Made by a program: the position numbers and the translations under genes | The notes under the pieces: generated by a model | Told to the model about the DNA's origin: nothing | Databases searched by the model: none | What the model saw: only the letters and a program-made list of their open reading frames with translations | Source: Bacteroidetes bacterium UBA2364 | Lineage (GTDB): Bacteria; Bacteroidota; Rhodothermia; Rhodothermales; UBA2364 | Length of the DNA: 64,000 bases | Assembly (NCBI GenBank): GCA_002344075.1 | Contig: DDTM01000091.1 | Location: 1 to 64,000, forward strand | Direction of reading: 5' to 3' | Shown here: one piece after another, positions 10,001-17,042 of the stretch | Layout of the letters: every line of letters starts with the position of its first letter | Numbering within the stretch: the first letter of the stretch is position 1

Positions 10001-10340
10001 GCATCATCCAGATATTATCGCCGCCGTCACGGTCGGAGGTAAAAGAAATCCATTGTCCATCCGGCGAATAACGAGGCTGGAGTTCCCAAGCGGGTCCTCC
10101 AGCAAGCAAAGTGGCTGTTCCACCGGAAATTGGCATCGTATAAAGATCACCCAAGAGATCAAACACAATATCCCGACCATCAGGCGAGACGTCCAAACTC
10201 ATCCACGTTCCTTCATCTGTAGTAAACTGGTTTTCAAATGTCTTGCCAAAGGGCTTCGTTACATCCCACTTGGTGTCTTGTGCGCACAAAAGTACCGGAC
10301 CGAGCAACAAAAAGACTAAATATCTTAAATACTTTTTCAT
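7095..10340 (-). CDS. TolB-like beta-propeller / amidohydrolase fusion, exported
   Basis: Starting at the ATG at 10340 (MKKYLRYLVFLLLGPVLLC, signal peptide) this is about 1081 residues. The N-terminal two thirds hold repeated WD40-like/PD40 blades (LQPRYSPDGQWISFTSDRDG, FSPDGRYVYWSED, VSPDGKWVVYSGW). The C-terminal third is an amidohydrolase barrel: IMPGIVDVHAHLG with the HxH metal site, the likely carboxylated lysine in SVKSY, a later His in GVEHAL, and the closing LADLVVMDQNP strand. Family members are periplasmic and presumed to hydrolyse cyclic amides or peptides, with the propeller as substrate platform. The usual metal-site Asp on the last barrel strands is not obvious; the segment reads NLGAHGQLQGLGAHWE instead. 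Confidence 0.88.
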   Translation of the reverse strand: MKKYLRYLVFLLLGPVLLCAQDTKWDVTKPFGKTFENQFTTDEGTWMSLDVSPDGRDIVFDLLGDLYTMPISGGTATLLAGGPAWELQPRYSPDGQWISFTSDRDGGDNIWMMRRDGSTPKQITKETFRLLNNATWSPDGQYVVARKHFTATRSLGAGEMWLYHVSGGTSGLPLTARKNDQQDAGEPVFSPDGRYVYWSEDMSGGSSFEYNKDPNGSIYYIRRLDRTSGQILNLVTSAGGAVRPQPSPDGKLLAFIKRVRLKTVLYMMDLQTGEEWPVYDALSKDQQETWATFGVYPGFAWMPDGKSVVIWAMGKIRRIDLATKNATVIPFEVKAQHTMTQALRFPVEVSPETFEVKMVRHAVTTPDGKTLVFGAVGQLWRKNLPDGKPERLTDSAHGAYYPDVSPDGKWVVYSGWNDIEHGALYKIPISGGVAQKLTPTKGYYLSPRFSPDGKKVVFQRSTGNPHLGFTFALAPGLYWVDANGGDLQFITEEGTEPRWMKDGKRVFYMVGGGLSKSYKSIDLDGSDVRMHFSMKYPNEVIPSPDGQGVAWRELYNLYVAPFPQTGRTVELNKDMKEVPVTRITRDAGTYLHWSADSKALLWTIGGTYFRRELREAFSFVTDAPEKLPPPDSTGIRIGLILKSDKPSGKFAFIGARVITMKGDEVIENGTILVEGNRIVAVGKALFTRGYRTIDVKGATIMPGIVDVHAHLGTSYNGLSPQQSWSYLANLAFGVTTAHDPSADTEMVFSQAEMVQAGIMTGPRIYSTGTILYGADGDFKAVVNSLEDARSHLRRMKAVGAISVKSYNQPRRNQRQQVLTAAAELGMMVVPEGGSFFQHNLTMVADGHTGVEHALPVAPLYKDVQQFWSKTEVQYTPTLIVGYGGIWGENYWYQKTNVWENKRLLNFVPRPIVDGRSRRRMMAPDDDFGHFGLAQSARMLTENGVRVNLGAHGQLQGLGAHWELWMMAQGGMTSLQAIRTATLNGARYIGMDRDLGSIEAGKLADLVVMDQNPLENIRNTETIRYVMKNGRLYDAQTMNEIGNGDTKRRPFWWENNKIAETFLWKGATFGFGEAACGCFGAH

Positions 10341-10434
10341 GATGGACAAACGATGTGATGAATACAGAGGAACTATAATATACAACCTTATAAGACCAAG
10401 TGCGGACTTACCAGCCCTTCATGCTTAAAACAAA

Positions 10435-10460
10435 AGGCGCTTATCCTCAAACAAACGCCT
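10435..10460 (-). terminator. Weak intrinsic terminator after DUF4920 gene
   Basis: On the minus strand AGGCG (10456-10460) pairs with CGCCT (10435-10439), followed by a TTTTGTTTT run. The stem is short and the loop long, so efficiency is uncertain. It lies just downstream of the DUF4920 lipoprotein gene and 94 bp before the next minus-strand start. Confidence 0.45.
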
Positions 10461-10491
10461 CTAAGAGCACAAACTGGCCGGAATGGCCACA

Positions 10492-10989
10492 TTATTTCTT
10501 CAGGAGTACACCACTAGCCAAGAAACCCCATGTGGTTTTTGGGGAAGTAATAGCGTCAATTTCAGACTGAGGTTTGCCTTCATCCTCGGCCAAATGGCGA
10601 AGGTGCTCTACGGATTCCTCCTTTTTCTCGAAAACACCCGCAGCCACAATTTGACGTCCGGCAATGTCTTTCGGCATAAAGAAAGCATAATCCTTAAACG
10701 TAACGCGGATTGGCTCCCCATTTGTCGTTTTTAACGTCATCCAACAACCTTTGGCCTGACATACTTTTTCCACCTCTCCCTTAACCACTACGGTCTTGCC
10801 TATTTTGGCTTGGGCAGCCGCCAGCCCTTTCTCGACCGGAATAGCGGCACTTAGCCGGACGGGTGATAACCCAATGTGTTCATATCCCGCTGGTGACGGG
10901 ATTGAGGAAGTGCCTTCAGCCGTTTGTTTTATGGAGCCAGTACAGGCCGCCAAGCCCAACATTAGCCCACACACAAGAAAAATTCGCAT
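10492..10989 (-). CDS. DUF4920 lipoprotein
   Basis: The ATG at 10989 gives a 165-residue protein with signal MRIFLVCGLMLGLAAC (lipobox LAAC). The mature region contains the DUF4920 core: a beta barrel/OB-like segment GKTVVVKGEVEKVCQAKGCWMTL with two close cysteines, RVTFKDYAFFMPKDIAGRQIVAAGVF, and a C-terminal WGFLASGVLLKK. The function of the family is not established; the paired Cys and OB-like fold suggest a metal or redox role, which is inference. A TTG 12 bp upstream would also be in frame, but the ATG fits the signal peptide. Confidence 0.85.
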   Translation of the reverse strand: MRIFLVCGLMLGLAACTGSIKQTAEGTSSIPSPAGYEHIGLSPVRLSAAIPVEKGLAAAQAKIGKTVVVKGEVEKVCQAKGCWMTLKTTNGEPIRVTFKDYAFFMPKDIAGRQIVAAGVFEKKEESVEHLRHLAEDEGKPQSEIDAITSPKTTWGFLASGVLLKK

Positions 10990-11001
10990 ATTACGCTCCA
11001 A

Positions 11002-11386
11002 GTTTTATGAATGATTAGGTTATACAAACCGAAAGATACACCGCCTTCGCGTATAGTTATGTGATCATCTTAAAAAAAACAATCCATAACGTCTTTAAGC
11101 AAGAGGCCGAAAGAGATCACTAAAATTGCATGGATCTATACGCCCCCAATAACCATAACAGCCCGTAAGCTGGCTTTTTTTATCATTTCGGGTATTTATC
11201 TTGGGCCTCCTTGTTGGGATTGGGGTATATTAACGGAAAGTCGTTTACCGAACAAGCGTGCCGGATGGTACGAATTGGGGGGTGAACGGTGTAACCTTTG
11301 CAGAACCCCAAGCGGCAAATACGGTGTATTCTGACCCAAAAAACGTGCGTACTGGTGACGCACCCATCTTTTAGACCCAAAAAAAC
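11002..11386. other. Divergent intergenic region with orphan hairpin
   Basis: This 385 bp stretch separates the minus-strand DUF4920 gene from the plus-strand metallopeptidase gene and must hold both promoters. No convincing ORF is visible. On the plus strand AGCC (11160-11163) pairs with GGCT (11172-11175), followed by seven T. That resembles a weak terminator about 205 bp before the next start, which could end a short leader RNA. No -35/-10 pair could be assigned with confidence. Confidence 0.4.
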
Positions 11387-14300
11387 ATGCGTATCCAAAA
11401 AAAGTTACGGATTTGCTTGCTCTTATTACCACTCATCCTGCTGTTTGGCGAGCAAGCCGAGGCCCAGTATTTCAATTTTGGGAAGAACCGGGTTAATTAT
11501 GGCAACCATGTTTGGTCCTTTATACAGTCCAAACACTTCGATGTCTATTACTACGAAGGCGGAGCATACCTAGCCCGCTTCACAGCCGAGGCCGCCGAAG
11601 ATGCCTACAACCAAATTGCCAAGGACTTCAACCACGACATCTCGGACCGTATTACGATTATGGTCTATCAGAGTCATAACGATTTTGCAGTAAACAATGC
11701 CGCCCCACTTCCAGATAATGCCGAGGGCATCGGTGGTGTAACCGAACTCTATAAGAACCGTGTAATTATGCCTTTCACTGGCGACTATGCAGATTATCGC
11801 CGGCTAATTCACCATGAACTAACCCACGCCGTTGTGAACGATATGTTTTATGGCGGTTCTATTCAGAATGTAATCCAGAACCGTATTCAGCTAAACATTC
11901 CGCTGTGGTTTAATGAGGGCATTGCCGAGTATCAGGCACAGGGCTGGGACACCAACTCCGACATGTATGTCAGGGAGGCCATCTTGACCAATCAATTGGC
12001 CAGAATCGAACAACTGGATGGTTACTTCGCATACCGTGGCGGACAAAGTGTTTGGGATTATATATCAGAGCAATACGGACGCGAAAAAATCGGCGAAATT
12101 ATGCAAAAACTACGTCTTACGCGCTCGGTGGAAAGTGCGTTTAAACAAGCCACAGGGCTTTCGTTGAAAGAACTATCCGAACGCTGGCAATCTTCCCTAA
12201 AAAAAGTCTATTGGCCGGAAGTGGCCATTCGTGAAGACCTTAACGACACCGGAAAATTACTCATTAGTCGTGAGAAAGGCTTTCTCTATACCTCGGCTGC
12301 CGAGATTTCGCCACAAGGAGACCAAATGGTCTTTATCTCGACCCGTGACGGCTTGTTTGATGTATTTCTTGCCCGAACCAGCGATGGAAAAGTGATCCGA
12401 CGTCTTGCAAATGGACAAGATAATAACCGATTCGAAAGCCTGAAAATCCTCTCTCCGGGCATTGCTTGGAATGCCTCAGGAACACACATTGCCCTACCTA
12501 CCAAAAGCAAAGCCAACGATGTGATCCAAGTAATGGATGTAAAAACGCGTTCCACAAAAGAATATCACATTCCGGGCATAGATGCCATTATCTCCATCGC
12601 TTGGCATCCTCAAAAAGACGTCTTGGCCGTATCGGCCACACGGGATGCCCAAAGTGACATTTATTTATTGGACATGAAAACGGGTGACGTCAATAACCTG
12701 ACCAATGATATTTTTAGTGATATGGAGCCAGAATGGTCGCCAGACGGATCTTTTTTGATTTTCCATTCAGACAGGGGTACACATACACGAGTTGCCACCC
12801 AACAGGTAGAGAACTTTAATATGATGGGCCACAACTACGCACAAAATGATCTATATAAACTGATACCTGGGCAACCAGATTTGGTTCGGATCACAACCGA
12901 CGAAAAATGGGACGAAAAAAGCCCAGTCTTTGGCAATGATCCCAATCTACTCGCCTTTATCTCCGACCGAAATGGCATTCCCAACCTATACGTAAAAAAT
13001 CTATCAACGGGCGACGAACAACCGCTGACCAATGTCATTACAGGCATTACACAAGCCTCCCTCTCCGCAGATGGAAAAAAAGTGATCCTGAACAGTTTAG
13101 AAAAAGGCACTCCCTCCATTTACCTCCTGAAAGATCCCTTTACCCGCATGAAGTCCAAAGAGTCTTTGGTACCTAATGTGTGGGCACAACGGGTGACCCA
13201 AACCGTAGATCCGCGAACCCCGGCGCTCGCCATGGTGGACAAAGACCTAATTCAGGCCAATCCTTTCTTGCGGGATGCCACCGATGGCAAGCCTTTCCCC
13301 TATAAATCGGATCGCCCAGGCAATATCTTCTCCCGAATTAAAACCTCCATCGGTAATCCATCCGATATTCGTAGTGTGCCGGAGAATACGTCGCCCGTCC
13401 CCAATAAACCCGATTCAGGAAACAAGCCTGTACCCACCAGTGGTACTACCACCAGCAACACACCAGTCATTGCAACGGCCAAGCCTGATACCACAAATTA
13501 TGGCGGGAAACGGGTGGATTTCCGCAATTATGTCTTCAATAATTCGTTCGATACGGCCAACAAAGACCGCCTGCCCGAAGACCTAAATCGCTTCGATCCA
13601 ACAGATAATGTGGACTCTACAGGGGCCTATCGCGATAAAAAGTATAAACTCAAATTTACCACCGACCTCATTAATGGTGCCGCCGGATATAGCACACTCT
13701 ACGGCGTTCAAGGAAACACCACTTTTGCCTTCTCGGACGTGACGGGGGATCATCAGTTGGTACTTGCAACAAACCTTATGGTGGATCTGCGTAACTCCGA
13801 TTACCTGCTGGCCTACACCTATTTGCCCAAACGCATGGACTGGACCATGATCGGGTACCACAATGCCAATATCATTGCCCTGAGTGATAACACCGAATAC
13901 GGCTATAGCTATTACCGCTACCGGTCTTTTGGTGGGGGGGTACAGGCCTCTTACCCGATTGATAAATTCCGACGCATAGACGGAACGATGTCTTTAGCCT
14001 CTCTTCGCCAAACCAACATTAGCTACTTCAATGTTCCGGTAGAGATACGGTCCTATCTTTATCCATCTGTTTCCTTCCAAAAAGATGTGACCGTGGATGG
14101 CTACACCTTCCCTGTAAGTGGATACCGCTACGGCTTGTCATTTCAGGGTTCCCCCTTTAGTTTTGGATCAGATAAAAAAATAAGATTCGGTACGATATTA
14201 GGAGATTTCAGATATTACAAATCTTTGATGTCACGGTACTACACATTGGCTCTACGCTTATCCGGCGGGCATTCTTTTGGCAAAACGCCCCAACTGTTTT

Positions 14301-14779
14301 ACACTGCCGGGACAGGTAGTTACTGGATCAACCGCCGATTCGATAGCCAAAATAGTTTCCCTATTCTGGATGTTGCAGACTTTGAACTCGCCCTGCCTGT
14401 AATGCCCTTACGTGGCTTTGATGTAACCAATCAATACGGTTCTACTTTCGGATTACTGAATGCCGAGTTCCGATTCCCGTTGATTGCCGCCCTGTTGCCC
14501 GGTCCCATTCCTGTAATCCCCCTTTACAACATTCAAGGCGTGGCCTTTGTAGATGCAGGTTCCATATGGGGTGGACGCAACGAGAAAAATCCTCAATTTA
14601 ATTTATGGAAAACAGACGCAACCGGAAGTCGGGTTTTTGATGACCTACGCGCCAGTGCTGGGCTGGGTATCCGGATTATTGCACTCGGCTACCCTATTCA
14701 GTTAGACTGGGCTTGGCCCTACACTGGGCAAGGCTTTGAAAAAAGTCGTTTCTTGGTTTCGCTCGGCTTAGATTTTTAA
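11387..14779 (+). CDS. Peptidase MA-like / TolB propeller / outer-membrane barrel fusion
   Basis: A 1130-residue exported protein with three parts. After a signal peptide (LRICLLLLPLILLFGEQAEA) comes a gluzincin domain of the peptidase MA type with the zinc motif HELTH (H143, E144, H147) and a downstream WFNEGIAEY supplying the third ligand. A PD40/TolB-like propeller follows (ISPQGDQMVFISTRDGLFD, WSPDGSFLIFHSDRG). A low-complexity Pro/Thr/Ser linker near residue 650-700 leads to a C-terminal beta barrel resembling the D15/BamA surface antigen, ending in FLVSLGLDF. Such proteins occur in Bacteroidota outer membranes; the substrate is unknown. Transcription probably ends at the strong hairpin at 14805-14836. 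Confidence 0.87.
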   Translation: MRIQKKLRICLLLLPLILLFGEQAEAQYFNFGKNRVNYGNHVWSFIQSKHFDVYYYEGGAYLARFTAEAAEDAYNQIAKDFNHDISDRITIMVYQSHNDFAVNNAAPLPDNAEGIGGVTELYKNRVIMPFTGDYADYRRLIHHELTHAVVNDMFYGGSIQNVIQNRIQLNIPLWFNEGIAEYQAQGWDTNSDMYVREAILTNQLARIEQLDGYFAYRGGQSVWDYISEQYGREKIGEIMQKLRLTRSVESAFKQATGLSLKELSERWQSSLKKVYWPEVAIREDLNDTGKLLISREKGFLYTSAAEISPQGDQMVFISTRDGLFDVFLARTSDGKVIRRLANGQDNNRFESLKILSPGIAWNASGTHIALPTKSKANDVIQVMDVKTRSTKEYHIPGIDAIISIAWHPQKDVLAVSATRDAQSDIYLLDMKTGDVNNLTNDIFSDMEPEWSPDGSFLIFHSDRGTHTRVATQQVENFNMMGHNYAQNDLYKLIPGQPDLVRITTDEKWDEKSPVFGNDPNLLAFISDRNGIPNLYVKNLSTGDEQPLTNVITGITQASLSADGKKVILNSLEKGTPSIYLLKDPFTRMKSKESLVPNVWAQRVTQTVDPRTPALAMVDKDLIQANPFLRDATDGKPFPYKSDRPGNIFSRIKTSIGNPSDIRSVPENTSPVPNKPDSGNKPVPTSGTTTSNTPVIATAKPDTTNYGGKRVDFRNYVFNNSFDTANKDRLPEDLNRFDPTDNVDSTGAYRDKKYKLKFTTDLINGAAGYSTLYGVQGNTTFAFSDVTGDHQLVLATNLMVDLRNSDYLLAYTYLPKRMDWTMIGYHNANIIALSDNTEYGYSYYRYRSFGGGVQASYPIDKFRRIDGTMSLASLRQTNISYFNVPVEIRSYLYPSVSFQKDVTVDGYTFPVSGYRYGLSFQGSPFSFGSDKKIRFGTILGDFRYYKSLMSRYYTLALRLSGGHSFGKTPQLFYTAGTGSYWINRRFDSQNSFPILDVADFELALPVMPLRGFDVTNQYGSTFGLLNAEFRFPLIAALLPGPIPVIPLYNIQGVAFVDAGSIWGGRNEKNPQFNLWKTDATGSRVFDDLRASAGLGIRIIALGYPIQLDWAWPYTGQGFEKSRFLVSLGLDF

Positions 14780-14804
14780 ATCGTCTCTTGTAAGTGCCGT
14801 ACCG

Positions 14805-14836
14805 AGAGGCTTCTATTAGGAAGCCTCTTTTTTTTG
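14805..14836 (+). terminator. Intrinsic terminator
   Basis: AGAGGCTTC (14805-14813) pairs perfectly with GAAGCCTCT (14820-14828) around a six-base loop and is followed by a T run to 14836. It is placed 26 bp after the stop codon of the metallopeptidase/barrel gene. Confidence 0.9.
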
Positions 14837-14837
14837 C

Positions 14838-15614
14838 TCATTCACCTATTCGATCCAGAACAAACGCCGCTTTCCCTGCTTTATACTCAGGCTTTTCATC
14901 TTTTCCAGCCGCATTTACCAAATAATACAGCAGTAGTTTAGAACCATCTTTGCGCCATCCAAAGTGTCGCACTTGCCTTTTCGAGATACTAATCAGTGAG
15001 ATCACGTCTATATCTGTAGCAGCCAAATCCCCCCCAATCACCAATTGGACGTGTGTAGCACCCAGTCCTTCGGCACGGCCATTGGCGTGAATGGTAAAGA
15101 CGGGATCGGTATTCGGCTCATCTTTATACTGCCCGGAGACACGGTACTGGCCTTTTAAAAGTTGTTCCAGAAAAAAATTGGGCATCACAGCCCCCGTTTG
15201 CTTGTCTGTAATAGCCCCGGTAATCCGTACAAATGTATGGTCTGTCCCCGTCCGATGGTTATGGAAAGACAGGTGATGATCGTCTTCCAAAGTCAGAATG
15301 GTAGGCTTTTCGGCATCAAAAAGATGGACTGCCCGCTGATTAGGCTTAAGGGTTCGGAAAGAAATGACCCCTGCCTCGAAAGTGCCATTTTGAACAAAAA
15401 CAGAATCTGTACGTGGTGTAAAAATCAACTCCATTGGCAAAGTAGGCGCTGCAAGAAAAGTCTCGTTTTTCAAAATACCCTGCCGGATGCCATCATCTAT
15501 CCAGTTTCCAGTCCAATTACGAATGGGCGGCGGGGTCTCTGGTACATTTTGGCATCCAGTCACGACCCATAATATGAACAATACCAGCCGGAAGCTACAA
15601 TTCATAAACCTCAT
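14838..15614 (-). CDS. Hypothetical lipoprotein
   Basis: The start at 15614 (MRFMNCSFRLVLFILWVVTG) gives a lipoprotein signal with lipobox VVTGC; an ATG at 15617 precedes it directly, and a farther upstream frame to 15833 shows no signal peptide and overlaps the divergent gene. The mature protein of about 240 residues is beta-rich (repeated GTFEAGVISF, LSFHNHRTGTDHTFVRI, GQYRVSGQYKDEP strands) with no motif I recognise. It is likely anchored in the outer membrane. The gene converges on the terminator of the metallopeptidase gene and is divergent from the helical protein at 15705. Confidence 0.7.
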   Translation of the reverse strand: MRFMNCSFRLVLFILWVVTGCQNVPETPPPIRNWTGNWIDDGIRQGILKNETFLAAPTLPMELIFTPRTDSVFVQNGTFEAGVISFRTLKPNQRAVHLFDAEKPTILTLEDDHHLSFHNHRTGTDHTFVRITGAITDKQTGAVMPNFFLEQLLKGQYRVSGQYKDEPNTDPVFTIHANGRAEGLGATHVQLVIGGDLAATDIDVISLISISKRQVRHFGWRKDGSKLLLYYLVNAAGKDEKPEYKAGKAAFVLDRIGE

Positions 15615-15704
15615 CATGGTTATCCGCAAAAGGTGGATGAGAATGACTCCTAAGTGGAACCTTCCCGAAAAGTAAGAATATACGAATGTCCAACTGATAA
15701 ATAT

Positions 15705-16223
15705 ATGGAAACAGAAGATCCCGACATAGAGGCTCTGGCCGTACTGGATGCTATGGCCCTTTTTGCCACGTTGTTCGCAGCCGGAAAGACCCAAAAAAAA
15801 ATAGCAGAAAGACAAGAAGGGATATGCCCCCAAGATTTTCTACCGAAACACCTCGCGCACCAAGGGTTTAATGCAGAGAGGGCGCTGCTTAAGAGCCTCA
15901 ATTATGAACTACGCAAAAACCTACATTCGGAACGTAATCGGACAGTGAAAACGTGGGGCACAACCGAGCAAACGCTCCTCCGGTTCCATAGCATGATGCT
16001 CTTACAAGATCTCTCAGATCACCTACAAAGGATTCACCACCACGCCATGAGCCTATATCCCCAACTACCGGATATTCGCCAACCAGAACAACTCATGGAA
16101 CAATTCAGAACCCTAATCTCTGAAGCCCATGCCCTCCTTTCTGCCCATCCCCACTCTTTTCTTGATCTGCTACAAGACCTAACCCAAAGGATCGCGGATA
16201 TTGCCTCTTTTCACAACGTCTGA
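15705..16223 (+). CDS. Hypothetical helical cytoplasmic protein
   Basis: The ATG at 15705 gives 172 residues; a GTG at 15654 would extend the frame but overlaps the divergent promoter region. The protein is predicted almost entirely alpha-helical, rich in His, Leu and Gln (LLRFHSMMLLQDLSDHLQRIHHHAMS), without signal peptide or membrane segment. I recognise no family. It starts 90 bp from the divergent lipoprotein and is followed by the 305 bp leader region of the HU-like gene. Confidence 0.6.
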   Translation: METEDPDIEALAVLDAMALFATLFAAGKTQKKIAERQEGICPQDFLPKHLAHQGFNAERALLKSLNYELRKNLHSERNRTVKTWGTTEQTLLRFHSMMLLQDLSDHLQRIHHHAMSLYPQLPDIRQPEQLMEQFRTLISEAHALLSAHPHSFLDLLQDLTQRIADIASFHNV

Positions 16224-16528
16224 CCCCTTACCATCCAACAAACCCGCTGATTTGAAGGTTATGAAAAGTTAATGTTTCACGGAACCCCCGCAAACTATGG
16301 GGATTTACTAAAGCGTACAAAAAACAAAGTGATAGGTTCTTTTGTTGTTCAAATGATGTTCAACATGTTTAAACAATTCGGCTTGTGTTTTTGTCGGAAA
16401 TTATACACTTATGACAAGTACCTAATTCTTAAAATCCACAATACCCGCTAACTTTCCGAGACCAGCCGCATTGGTGACGTGTTTTTGGCCAGAAAGCGGC
16501 GTAAATAGCCAAAGGAGGAGACGTACAA
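16224..16528 (+). other. Leader/intergenic region upstream of HU-like gene
   Basis: This 305 bp stretch has no convincing ORF. It holds a small hairpin (CCCC and GGGG arms around 16285-16304), the self-complementary GTTTAAAC near 16367, and at its end a hairpin that partly covers an unusually strong ribosome binding site. The promoter of the HU-like gene should lie here but could not be pinned down. Confidence 0.4.
16484..16518 (+). promoter_or_regulatory. Strong Shine-Dalgarno with overlapping hairpin
   Basis: AAAGGAGG at 16511-16518 sits 10 nt before the ATG of the HU-like gene, a near-perfect anti-16S match and the strongest I see in the window. TTTGGC (16484-16489) can pair with GCCAAA (16508-16513), and two G-U pairs would extend the stem into the site. 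The hairpin could therefore limit ribosome access; that is inference from pairing only. Confidence 0.5.
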
Positions 16529-16906
16529 ATGGCAACTGAACTTGAAAAAGAAGATCGAATTCCAACCCTAACCAAGAAAGATGTTGCGCGACGGGTTGCT
16601 GAAAATATGGGAGAGCCAATTTATCGTTGTGAGCCGTGGGTACACGCCGTCATTACAGCTGTCCGTGAATTGATGGTAGAGGCGGACCCTGAAATACGGA
16701 TTGAGTTGCGAGACTTTGGTGTAATCGAGGTAAAGAAAACCAAAGCAAAACCGAAAGCCCGAAACCCGAAAACCAACGAAGTGGTCTTTATTCCTAGCCG
16801 TCGGAAAACCCACTTTAAACCCAGTAAGACCCTACGTAAAATCTTGCAACAACCTCTGGCAGAACTTGAGTACTCTGTTCCAGATGGAAGTGCAGATGCT
16901 TCCTGA
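16529..16906 (+). CDS. HU/IHF-family DNA-binding protein
   Basis: A 125-residue nucleoid-associated protein. After a charged N-terminal extension the HU fold begins at LTKKDVARRVAENMG, followed by helix 2 (VHAVITAVRELMVEADPEIRIELRDFGVIEV) and the DNA-bending arm RNPKTNEVVFIPSRRKTHFKPSKTLRKIL, with the conserved Arg-Asn-Pro tip that intercalates into DNA. It is about 30 residues longer than classic HU (extra N- and C-terminal tails), so it may be a specialised paralog. It precedes porX by 136 bp on the same strand. Confidence 0.93.
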   Translation: MATELEKEDRIPTLTKKDVARRVAENMGEPIYRCEPWVHAVITAVRELMVEADPEIRIELRDFGVIEVKKTKAKPKARNPKTNEVVFIPSRRKTHFKPSKTLRKILQQPLAELEYSVPDGSADAS

Positions 16907-16919
16907 TTTCTTGACTTCT

Positions 16920-16946
16920 GGGGGCGTCCTTAATAAAAACGCCCCC
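16920..16946 (+). terminator. GC-rich hairpin after HU-like gene
   Basis: GGGGGCGT (16920-16927) pairs perfectly with ACGCCCCC (16939-16946). The following sequence is only weakly T-rich, so it may act as a terminator or an RNA 3' stabiliser between the HU-like gene and porX. Confidence 0.6.
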
Positions 16947-17042
16947 TACCTCATTTTACCACAACCAATCTTTCGCCTATCGCCAACTGGTACCGCAGAC
17001 GTTTAATAAACCTTCCTTCACCGTCACTAAAAGGTACAATTT

